From: Treponema sp. | GTDB taxonomy: Bacteria > Spirochaetota > Spirochaetia > Treponematales > Treponemataceae | Length of the DNA: 19,650 nt | Direction of reading: 5' to 3' | Assembly (NCBI GenBank): GCA_004554075.1 | Contig: SFOB01000074.1 | Location: 1 to 19,650, forward strand | Part shown: positions 1 through 5,841 of the stretch, piece by piece | How the letters are laid out: each line of letters opens with the position of its first letter | Position numbering within the stretch: the stretch's first letter is position 1 | The notes under the pieces: generated by a model | The model's input: the letters and a program-made list of their open reading frames with translations, nothing else | Databases searched by the model: none | Told to the model about the DNA's origin: nothing | Made by a program: the position numbers and the translations under genes

Positions 1-2
1 CT

Positions 3-458
3 CTGCAGACAGCCCGTACAAATGCAGACAAGGCAAAGTTCTCTGAACTCCTCGAACGCTTTCAGTCTCAGAACGAAGGCCGCGGTACTATTTCCTCAAG
101 TCAGATTGCAGAAAGCGGCCGCCTCAACGGTGAATACACAACAGGTTTTGCCGGAACTTATACTTCAGATGCAGACAAGGCTGCCCGCCCAAGTGGTGCC
201 GCTGCAAATCAGGCTAACGTACATGTTCAGCCAAAAACAATCGATAAAACTTCCGAGCTCTATCAGAAATCAATGGAGCTTGAAAATTACTTTGTAAAGC
301 AGATGCTCTCAGAAATGAGAAAAACTGTACATCGCAGTGGAGATACAGACTTTGCTCGTCAGACTTACGAAGATATGCTTTATGACGAATACTCAACTGC
401 AATGACAAAAAATGCAGGCTTCGGCCTGGCAGACCAGATTTATCTGAGTCTGGTTTAA
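3..458 (+). CDS. flgJ: FlgJ-like flagellar rod-binding protein, 3' part
   Basis: The frame is open from the left edge to a TAA at 456-458, so the 5' end lies outside the window; 151 residues are visible. The last 60 residues match the rod-binding domain of FlgJ N-terminal regions: a run around MELENYFVKQMLSEMRKTV followed by a hydrophobic end near GLADQIYLSLV. The preceding 90 residues are polar, rich in Ala, Ser, Thr and Gln, and low in complexity, as a linker would be. The protein ends straight after the rod-binding domain, so no C-terminal muramidase domain is present, as expected for spirochaetes and other groups with the short form. By family knowledge it acts in the periplasm in assembly of the flagellar rod. 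The ATG at 273 is internal and not the start. Other rod genes probably lie upstream. Confidence 0.78.
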   Translation: MQTARTNADKAKFSELLERFQSQNEGRGTISSSQIAESGRLNGEYTTGFAGTYTSDADKAARPSGAAANQANVHVQPKTIDKTSELYQKSMELENYFVKQMLSEMRKTVHRSGDTDFARQTYEDMLYDEYSTAMTKNAGFGLADQIYLSLV

Positions 459-465
459 TTCAGTC

Positions 466-482
466 GGCAAGCACAGCTTGCC
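466..482 (+). repeat. Perfect short hairpin just after flgJ stop
   Basis: A 7-bp perfect stem (GGCAAGC at 466-472, GCTTGCC at 476-482) encloses a 3-base loop, eight bases after the flgJ-like stop codon. No T-run follows, so it is not a standard intrinsic terminator. It may protect the mRNA 3' end or be part of an intergenic repeat that continues into the hairpin at 502-541. Confidence 0.55.
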
Positions 483-501
483 TCTGAGCCATTCTTTCGA
501 T

Positions 502-541
502 AATCCTAAAACGACCCTGTCGGCTCGTTTTTTAACGGATT
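502..541 (+). terminator. Nested A/T-tract hairpin terminator
   Basis: An inner stem (TAAAACGA 507-514 with TCGTTTT 525-531, plus a CC/GG pair nearer the loop) is enclosed by an outer 5-bp stem (AATCC 502-506 with GGATT 537-541). The T-run 528-533 makes it a plausible intrinsic terminator for the flagellar transcript, and the A-tract on the other arm would allow partial function on the opposite strand. The same layout recurs at 15528-15569. Confidence 0.6.
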
Positions 542-559
542 TTCAATTTTAGGCTAATA

Positions 560-574
560 ACAGAGTCCCTCTGT
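560..574 (+). repeat. Short hairpin ACAGAG/CTCTGT
   Basis: A 6-bp perfect stem (560-565 with 569-574) has a TCC loop and is followed by ATTTTG. It could be a weak terminator or part of the intergenic repeat cluster between flgJ and the next gene. The short stem and poor T-run make function uncertain. Confidence 0.35.
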
Positions 575-591
575 ATTTTGTTTACATCTAT

Positions 592-623
592 CCCCTGGCG
601 TCGTTGGCGTGCAGGGGTTTTTT
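592..623 (+). terminator. Intrinsic terminator
   Basis: CCCCTG (592-597) pairs with CAGGGG (612-617) and is followed at once by six T (618-623), the classical form of a Rho-independent terminator on the plus strand. The 14-base loop is larger than usual. It is the last of several hairpins after flgJ and insulates the next gene, whose promoter begins two bases after the T-run. Confidence 0.75.
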
Positions 624-624
624 G

Positions 625-653
625 TTGAAAAAAAGCATATATTGATAGATAAT
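625..653 (+). promoter_or_regulatory. Sigma70-type promoter abutting the ATG at 660
   Basis: TTGAAA (625-630) and GATAAT (648-653) are separated by 17 bases; each matches the consensus at five of six positions. A start point seven bases past the -10 would fall on base 660, the A of the start codon, so the transcript may be leaderless. No Shine-Dalgarno is visible, which agrees. Confidence 0.6.
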
Positions 654-659
654 AAAAAT

Positions 660-1688
660 ATGAAAATTAAAAATGTATTTATCGTATTTTGTAATGTAAT
701 TTTATCTTCTTGCACAATTTCACGCGTCGGTTCAGAAAAACTTAGCTATAATCCTGTAAAATTTACAGAACAGCTGACTCAAAGAACATTTGATCCATCA
801 AAAGCAATCGAGGAATTGTCTCGGGAACGAACAGAAAAACGGATTCCTTTTACTCTGGATTATGAATGGTGTTTTGGAAAGCCTGTAATTGATTTTGATC
901 CCGAACATCATATTTATATGCAGGTTGATACTGGTTTTACAAGAAACTGGTATTATACTTCTTGTCTGCGAAAAATGGGCCTTTCTGATGAAGATTTTAT
1001 GAAAGAGGTTATTGCTGAAGTCAGGAAAAATCATACTGACGTTTCAGAAGCTCATCCTTCTGATGAAGACCTTAGTAATTATCTTAAAAAATCATGGAAG
1101 AATTTTAATGAAAACTATCTTGCAGAAGCCTGGATTAATGATACAAATCTGAGATACGATTCTGTAAGCAATCAATCTTTTGATGGAGTTCTTGGTCAGG
1201 ATTTCTTAATGAAGTATGACCGGGTTACCTTTGATTTTGTAAATAATTATCTCATTCTGGATGACGAAAAACTTGATGGTACGGAAATTCCTTTTGTTCA
1301 GACAGATAACAAGGAAATTCTGATTAATTTTACATATAAGGATCAGTCTGAACTTGCTATGGTTGACACCGGGAACTACTGTTTTACTCCTCGTCATAAT
1401 ATGGGAGACGGGAAACAGGATTATGATATCAATGATTATTCAAAATATGGCCTTTCCTATAAAGGTAAAGTACCTGTGACTCCGCGTGTAATGCAGACTT
1501 ATGATGATATTAAAATCGGGCACGTTACTTACAACAATATGAAAGGAGCTTATTCTACAATCCGTGGTTCTGGTTTTGTAAAAGGCTCTCAGGTTCATAT
1601 GATGAAATTAAATAATCTTGGAAACGTTTTCTTTTATAATCATGTATTTCAGATAGATTATGTTGATAAGGTGTTCATTATAAAGTAA
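660..1688 (+). CDS. Lipoprotein with two DTG motifs, aspartic protease-like
   Basis: 342 residues from ATG 660. The upstream in-frame GTG at 609 is rejected because it lies inside the terminator hairpin, whereas 660 opens a proper signal peptide ending in the lipobox LSSC (Cys18), so the mature protein is probably lipid-anchored. Two halves each carry an Asp-Thr-Gly: D90-G92 in QVDTGFT and D236-G238 in MVDTGNY. Each DTG is followed later by a Gly-Phe/hydrophobic-Asp pattern (FDGVLGQDFL near 175-183, LGNVFFYNHVF near 320-330). In clan AA aspartic proteases (retropepsin and pepsin folds) DTG supplies the catalytic Asp and a Gly-rich strand braces it. I infer a single chain with two lobes, as in pepsin but with short lobes. 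Activity is not shown; a binding-only role is possible. Expressed from its own promoter. Confidence 0.6.
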   Translation: MKIKNVFIVFCNVILSSCTISRVGSEKLSYNPVKFTEQLTQRTFDPSKAIEELSRERTEKRIPFTLDYEWCFGKPVIDFDPEHHIYMQVDTGFTRNWYYTSCLRKMGLSDEDFMKEVIAEVRKNHTDVSEAHPSDEDLSNYLKKSWKNFNENYLAEAWINDTNLRYDSVSNQSFDGVLGQDFLMKYDRVTFDFVNNYLILDDEKLDGTEIPFVQTDNKEILINFTYKDQSELAMVDTGNYCFTPRHNMGDGKQDYDINDYSKYGLSYKGKVPVTPRVMQTYDDIKIGHVTYNNMKGAYSTIRGSGFVKGSQVHMMKLNNLGNVFFYNHVFQIDYVDKVFIIK

Positions 1689-1694
1689 ATGTGA

Positions 1695-1700
1695 TAAAAT
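1695..1700 (+). promoter_or_regulatory. Candidate -10 (TAAAAT) for murC
   Basis: TAAAAT lies seven bases before the murC ATG at 1708 (bases 1701-1707 intervene). No good -35 is found at 16-18 bases upstream (TGTTCA at 1672-1677 is weak). murC has no Shine-Dalgarno, so a leaderless transcript starting at or next to the ATG is a reasonable reading, but the promoter call is tentative. Confidence 0.35.
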
Positions 1701-1707
1701 AGATTTT

Positions 1708-3258
1708 ATGCAAAATAATGAATCTGTTTCTTTGCCCGAAGATTTTCGCGGCCTTCATATACATTTTGTTGGAATTAAGGGAACCGGAATGGCGGCTCTT
1801 GTGGAGATTCTTTTTCATAAGGGTGCAATAATTACCGGTTCTGATGTAAGCGAGCGTTTTTATACTGATGAAGTTCTGGAAAAACTTGGGCTTCATGCAC
1901 TTCCTTTTGGAGCAGAAAACATTACAGATGACATTCAGTACGTAATTTATTCTTCTGCCTATAAACTCGATAAAAATCCGGATTTGATAGAAGCAGTCCG
2001 CCGCGGTGTACCTTGTTTATTGTACACTCAGGCCCTAGGTGCCTACAGTGAACGTGCTTATTCCTGTGGTGTTTGCGGTGTTCACGGTAAAACTTCTACA
2101 ACAGGCCTTGTAGGAACAATCTTAAAAGAAATTGATTTACCAAGTCAGGTTCTGGCAGGCAGTGTAATTAATTCATTTGGCGGAACTTGTACTTATACTT
2201 CGCCGATGGTAGCTAGTGCAGGTGGCCCTTCGACTCCGCTCAGGGACCAGAGTATTTTCGTTGCAGAAACCTGCGAATACCAGCGCCACTTTATGAGTTT
2301 CTGTCCTCAGAAGATTATTCTTACTTCAGTTGAACCTGACCACGAAGATTATTACCCGACCTACGAAGATATCCGCCAGGCCTTTATTGATTATATCTGC
2401 AAACTGCCTCAGGGCGGTGAAGTTATTTACTGCGCCGATGATAAGGGGGCCTGCGATACTGTAGGGCTTGTTGGCGAAAAGAGACCTGATATTGTAATGA
2501 TTCCGTATGGAGCTTCTGTGTCATCCCACGGCTTGACCGGGGGATCTGATTATGCCGTTACCTTCGGTAAAGTTGAAAATGAGCGCAATACTTTTACTCT
2601 CGCTTTGTTTGAAGGAAAAGGCGACTTTGCTCTTTCTATGCCTGGCCGTCATGAAGTTCTGGATGCAGCTGCCGCAGTTGCCCTTGTTTGCAGACTTCTT
2701 GTAACTGCCGGAAAAAATCCTCTTGATTACTATGAAAACATTAAGCGCGGTCTTTTGAACTTTAGCGGTGGAAAACGCCGCAGTGAGATGGTAGGGCGCT
2801 TTACAAATAAAAATGGGGCAGATGTAATCGTGCTTGATGATTACGGCCACCATCCTACAGCTGTAAAGACAACTCTTGAAGGCTACCGTGAGTTCTATAA
2901 GGGTCGCAAAATCATAGTTGATTTTATGAGTCACACTTATTCGAGAACTCAGGCACTCTTGCCGGAGTTTGCAAAATGTTTTACTGCAGCAGACCAGGTA
3001 ATCCTTCATAAAATCTATTCTTCTGCCCGTGAAAATCCTGCGGACTTTGATATTACAGGACGTACCTTGTACGAAGCAGTTCTTGCTACAGGTCAGAAGA
3101 ACGTTCATTATTATGAAGAAATCCTTGATGCAGCTGATTTTGCTAAGGCAGAATTAGAAAAGCCGCTTGGTCCTGAATATCCGGATGGCTACCTCTTTAT
3201 AACTATGGGTGCCGGCGACAACTGGAAGCTTGGTAAGAAAATATTGGAGAATAAATAA
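1708..3258 (+). CDS. murC: UDP-N-acetylmuramate ligase, MurC/Mpl type
   Basis: 516-residue Mur ligase of the cytoplasmic peptidoglycan pathway, joining L-Ala (MurC) or a recycled peptide (Mpl) to UDP-MurNAc with ATP. Visible motifs in order: N-terminal nucleotide-sugar motif VGIKGTGMAA (21-30), ATP P-loop GVHGKTSTTG (124-133), SVEPDHEDYY (207-216), PGRHEVLDA (312-320), GGKRR (354-358), and DDYGHHPT of the C-terminal domain (377-384). The usual EADES/YD signature reads ETCEYQ (187-192), so MurC versus Mpl cannot be settled from motifs; MurC is favoured only if no other MurC exists. Residues 172-181 come from a palindromic DNA element (2223-2249). The start has no Shine-Dalgarno. yicC follows after one base. 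Confidence 0.82.
   Translation: MQNNESVSLPEDFRGLHIHFVGIKGTGMAALVEILFHKGAIITGSDVSERFYTDEVLEKLGLHALPFGAENITDDIQYVIYSSAYKLDKNPDLIEAVRRGVPCLLYTQALGAYSERAYSCGVCGVHGKTSTTGLVGTILKEIDLPSQVLAGSVINSFGGTCTYTSPMVASAGGPSTPLRDQSIFVAETCEYQRHFMSFCPQKIILTSVEPDHEDYYPTYEDIRQAFIDYICKLPQGGEVIYCADDKGACDTVGLVGEKRPDIVMIPYGASVSSHGLTGGSDYAVTFGKVENERNTFTLALFEGKGDFALSMPGRHEVLDAAAAVALVCRLLVTAGKNPLDYYENIKRGLLNFSGGKRRSEMVGRFTNKNGADVIVLDDYGHHPTAVKTTLEGYREFYKGRKIIVDFMSHTYSRTQALLPEFAKCFTAADQVILHKIYSSARENPADFDITGRTLYEAVLATGQKNVHYYEEILDAADFAKAELEKPLGPEYPDGYLFITMGAGDNWKLGKKILENK
2223..2249 (+). repeat. Palindromic REP-like element inside murC
   Basis: TGGCCCT (2223-2229) pairs with AGGGACCA (2242-2249) with one bulged A at 2246; the centre is TCGACTCCGCTC. 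The sequence resembles interspersed palindromes of the TTCGACNNNGCTCAGGGACC kind that I recall from many bacterial genomes; this was not searched. It is read in frame as part of murC (near GPSTPLRDQ) and adds no stop. It lies in a loop just before the ETCEYQ strand, a position where Mur ligases vary in length. Confidence 0.55.
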
Positions 3259-3259
3259 T

Positions 3260-4132
3260 ATGACATCAATGACAGGCTATGCCTACGAAGAAAAAATTTA
3301 TGAAAATGCTGTTGTCAGCGTAGAAATAAAATCGGTTAATTCCCGCTTTCTGGATTTGACTGTAAATCTTCCGCCATATCTCAACCCGCTGGAAAGTTAT
3401 TTCCGTAATAAGATTACAGAAAGGGTTGCCCGCGGTAAGGTTGATGTTTATATCCGCGTGAAGGAGCTGGAGAGTAATCCTGATATTACTGTGGATGAGG
3501 GGGCTGTAAAGGCTTATTCCGAAGCAGTAAAAAAAGTGATTAAGGCTTCTGGCTTTGGAACTGATTCTGAAGCGGCTCTAAACTTTATTTTGAGTCAGCC
3601 AGGTGTTATTGTTTCTAACCGCTCTTATGATATGGATAAATATAAGGCCTTGATTGAGCCGATTTTTGATTCTGTACTTGAAAAGTTTAATGCGGACCGG
3701 GCACGTGAAGGCGAAAATATGAAGCGTGACCTGCAGGAAAAGTTAGAGAAACTCTCAAAATGTGCACAATTTTTTACAGAATGGCAGCCAAAAATGGAAG
3801 AAATGTTCAAGGAACAGATTACAACAAAGTTCCGCGAGCTTTTGGAAGATAAGGCAGACGAAAACCGCATCATGACAGAAACTGCGGCAATGCTGGTAAA
3901 ATACACAATCAACGAAGAAATTGTGCGCCTGAAGAGCCATATTGAGGCAATGCGAGCTGAGCTTGCAAACAACCCGACACCGGGCAAAAAACTGGATTTT
4001 ATCTGCCAGGAAATGAACCGCGAAATCAACACCATTGGTAGTAAAAATCAGTTTGCAGAAGTCGGCGCCATGGTAATTACGGCTAAGGATAGTTTGGAAA
4101 ATATACGTGAGCAGTCTAAAAATGTAGAATAA
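3260..4132 (+). CDS. yicC: YicC family endoribonuclease
   Basis: 290 residues, the usual length for YicC/YloC. The N-terminus MTSMTGYAY, then SVNSRFLDL (near 29-37) and the R-G-K-V-D-V segment near 62-67, are family hallmarks. The C-terminal DUF1732 half contains TAAMLVKYTINEEIVRLKSH and GKKLDFICQEMNREINTIGSK. Family members act on RNA in the cytoplasm as endoribonuclease or RNase adaptor in RNA turnover. The start is ATG 3260, set by GGAG at 3247-3250 and by the conserved MTSMTG; the longer open frame from 3209 runs into murC and is rejected. It starts one base after the murC stop, so the two genes are almost certainly co-transcribed and coupled. Confidence 0.9.
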   Translation: MTSMTGYAYEEKIYENAVVSVEIKSVNSRFLDLTVNLPPYLNPLESYFRNKITERVARGKVDVYIRVKELESNPDITVDEGAVKAYSEAVKKVIKASGFGTDSEAALNFILSQPGVIVSNRSYDMDKYKALIEPIFDSVLEKFNADRAREGENMKRDLQEKLEKLSKCAQFFTEWQPKMEEMFKEQITTKFRELLEDKADENRIMTETAAMLVKYTINEEIVRLKSHIEAMRAELANNPTPGKKLDFICQEMNREINTIGSKNQFAEVGAMVITAKDSLENIREQSKNVE

Positions 4133-4138
4133 GCAAAG

Positions 4139-4216
4139 GTGGGGGCGTTACGGGGGCTGGCCCCCGTTAGAAGGGGTGGCGAGCAACGAAGTGCGAGACA
4201 GGGGAAGGCTTTCCCC
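4139..4216 (+). repeat. G+C-rich composite palindromic repeat in cmk leader
   Basis: Two hairpins sit between yicC and the kinase gene: ACGGGGG (4150-4156) with CCCCCGT (4161-4167) around CTGG, and GGGGAA (4201-4206) with TTCCCC (4211-4216) around GGCT. Between them is a purine-rich link containing GCGAGCAACGAAGTGCGAG. No T-run follows, so it is not a terminator. The block is far richer in G than its surroundings and looks like a mobile intergenic repeat (REP/MITE-like) placed four bases before the kinase Shine-Dalgarno. The repeat nature is inferred from composition and memory of similar Treponema intergenic sequences. Confidence 0.6.
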
Positions 4217-4232
4217 TCAAAAGGAGATTTTT

Positions 4233-4778
4233 ATGAAACTAAACAAAGATTTAAGAGTAGCAATCAGTGGAAAATCTGGATGCGGAAATACTACTGTGAG
4301 CGGTATGCTTGCAAAAACTCTTGGGGTTACACTTATTAACTATACCTTCCGCCAGCTTGCGGCTGAAAAAGGTATGACTCTGGCAGAAGTAATTGAAGCA
4401 GCTAAAACTGACGACTCTTACGACAAATACGTAGACAAGCATCAGGTTGAGCTGGCCCATGCTGAGCCTTGCATACTCGGCAGTCGCCTTGCAATCTGGA
4501 TGCTTAAGGAAGCTGACCTTAAAGTTTATCTTTTTGCCAGTGATGACACCCGTGCCCGCCGTGTTTACAACCGCGAAGGCGGCGACCTTCAGGCAATCAA
4601 AGACTTTACAGCAATGCGCGACAGCGAAGATACCCGCCGTTACAAAGAATTTTACGGTATAGACAACAACGACTACGCTTTCTGCGACCTGATTATCGAT
4701 GTAAACGAAAAAACTCCGGAAGAAATTGAAGAAATAATTCTTAAAGAGCTTGAAAAACGCGGTTTTATTTCTCGTTAA
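4233..4778 (+). CDS. cmk: Archaeal-type cytidylate kinase
   Basis: 181 residues from ATG 4233, which has a clear AAGGAG (4221-4226) six bases upstream; the longer in-frame start at 4176 lies inside the repeat and is rejected. The protein follows the short archaeal CMK layout: N-terminal strand and P-loop (ISGKSGCGNTT, 11-21), substrate segment around EPCILGSRLAIWML, LID region with several Arg (RARRVYNREGG and RDSEDTRRYKEFYGID), and a C-terminal EEIEEIILKEL helix. By family it phosphorylates (d)CMP with ATP in the cytoplasm. The P-loop is unusual: the lysine expected before Thr-Thr is Asn (GCGNTT). Because the rest is intact I regard it as functional, perhaps family-specific. Likely co-transcribed with murC-yicC and the GH5 gene. 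Confidence 0.75.
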   Translation: MKLNKDLRVAISGKSGCGNTTVSGMLAKTLGVTLINYTFRQLAAEKGMTLAEVIEAAKTDDSYDKYVDKHQVELAHAEPCILGSRLAIWMLKEADLKVYLFASDDTRARRVYNREGGDLQAIKDFTAMRDSEDTRRYKEFYGIDNNDYAFCDLIIDVNEKTPEEIEEIILKELEKRGFISR

Positions 4779-4801
4779 AATCAACTGAATAAAGGTGCAC
4801 T

Positions 4802-5815
4802 ATGAAATGGTACGGCTTTAATATGCTCTGGACCTTTTCTTCTGACGGGAAGGAAGGTTCAAAAAATCCAGAAAGCATCCGTATTGATGAAAATGATGTC
4901 GATTTTATAGCTGATATGGGCTGTAATTTTATCCGCCTTCCGCTGGATTACCGCTATATCCTGCATGATTTTAATTATGACCAGCCGGACGATAAGATGC
5001 TTAAGGTGCTGGACCGCTGCCTTGATACAATCATTTCAAGAGGACTTCACTGTTCTTTGAACGTGCACCGTGCTCCCGGCTACTGCATTAATGGAAATAA
5101 CCTGGAACGCGACAACCTCTGGACAGATAAAATTGCCCAAGACGCTTTTACAAATTTGTGGAAGCTTTTTGCCCAGCGTTACAATTCATATTCCAAAGAC
5201 CAGCTCAGCTTTGACCTATTAAACGAGCCACCAAGCCCTGGCCAATACGGTCTTACCCGCGAAAATCATAAGGCAATTATGAGCCGGGTTGTCAGCGAAA
5301 TCAGAAAAATTAGTCCAGAAAGGACTATTGTCTGCGATGGGCTTTCAGGCGGGCATATGGCTTGCCCTGAGCTTTTAGACCTTGGAGTAGTTCTCAGCGG
5401 ACGAGGTTATATGCCTATGCGCCTTACTCACTGGCATGCAGAATGGATGAAAAATTCCGGCTCTTATGACTGGGAATACCCGAAATGGCCCGGAATGAAA
5501 TGTGACGGGATGGAATGGAGCCGACAGGCTCTTTTAGACTTTTATAAGCCCTGGAAGGAGCTTTCAGAGGCAGGTGCCAGCGTTCATATTGGCGAATGCG
5601 GCTGTTATGACAAGGTAGATAATGAAACAGCCCTTGCCTGGTACAAGGATTTCTTTTCTGTATTGAATGAACTTGATTTTGGATTTGCCCTATGGAATTT
5701 CCGCGGCCCCTTTGGAATTGCAGAGCACCGCAGAAAGGGCACAAACTGGGAAGTTCGTAAGGGAATCACCTTTGACCGTGATTTATACGAACTTTTTGTC
5801 CAGTCTATGAAATAA
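4802..5815 (+). CDS. GH5-family glycoside hydrolase, cytoplasmic
   Basis: 337 residues forming a single TIM-barrel hydrolase. Typical GH5 landmarks are present in order: RLPLDYR (45-51, conserved Arg), LNVHRAPGY (87-94, conserved His), LLNEPP (139-144) with Glu142 as predicted acid/base, HWH (210-212), HIGECG (262-267) with Glu265 as predicted nucleophile, and LWNFRGPFG (298-305) near the end. There is no signal peptide, lipobox or carbohydrate-binding module, so it should act inside the cell on imported oligosaccharides such as beta-glucan or mannan fragments; the exact substrate cannot be read. AAAGGTG precedes ATG 4802 by five bases, and the kinase stop is 23 bases upstream. It converges with thrC, and the 26 bases between the stops contain no hairpin. 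Confidence 0.82.
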   Translation: MKWYGFNMLWTFSSDGKEGSKNPESIRIDENDVDFIADMGCNFIRLPLDYRYILHDFNYDQPDDKMLKVLDRCLDTIISRGLHCSLNVHRAPGYCINGNNLERDNLWTDKIAQDAFTNLWKLFAQRYNSYSKDQLSFDLLNEPPSPGQYGLTRENHKAIMSRVVSEIRKISPERTIVCDGLSGGHMACPELLDLGVVLSGRGYMPMRLTHWHAEWMKNSGSYDWEYPKWPGMKCDGMEWSRQALLDFYKPWKELSEAGASVHIGECGCYDKVDNETALAWYKDFFSVLNELDFGFALWNFRGPFGIAEHRRKGTNWEVRKGITFDRDLYELFVQSMK

Positions 5816-5841
5816 GTTTTTGTGAACTTTGTTTATTCTGA

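Noticed and set aside
609..659. GTG start extending the DTG lipoprotein upstream
   Set aside because: It lies inside the terminator hairpin 592-623 and would put 17 polar residues before a clear lipoprotein signal peptide that starts at ATG 660.
2521..3108. 195-codon open frame on the minus strand inside murC
   Set aside because: It lies wholly antisense to a well-supported Mur ligase, has no recognisable motif, and is explained by codon bias of the true gene.
3209..3259. Longer yicC start inside murC
   Set aside because: The conserved YicC N-terminus begins at ATG 3260, which has its own GGAG.
4139..4339. Open frames starting in the repeat before cmk
   Set aside because: The sequence is a G-rich hairpin repeat; one frame has no protein features and the other is only an upstream extension of cmk, whose start at 4233 has a strong Shine-Dalgarno.
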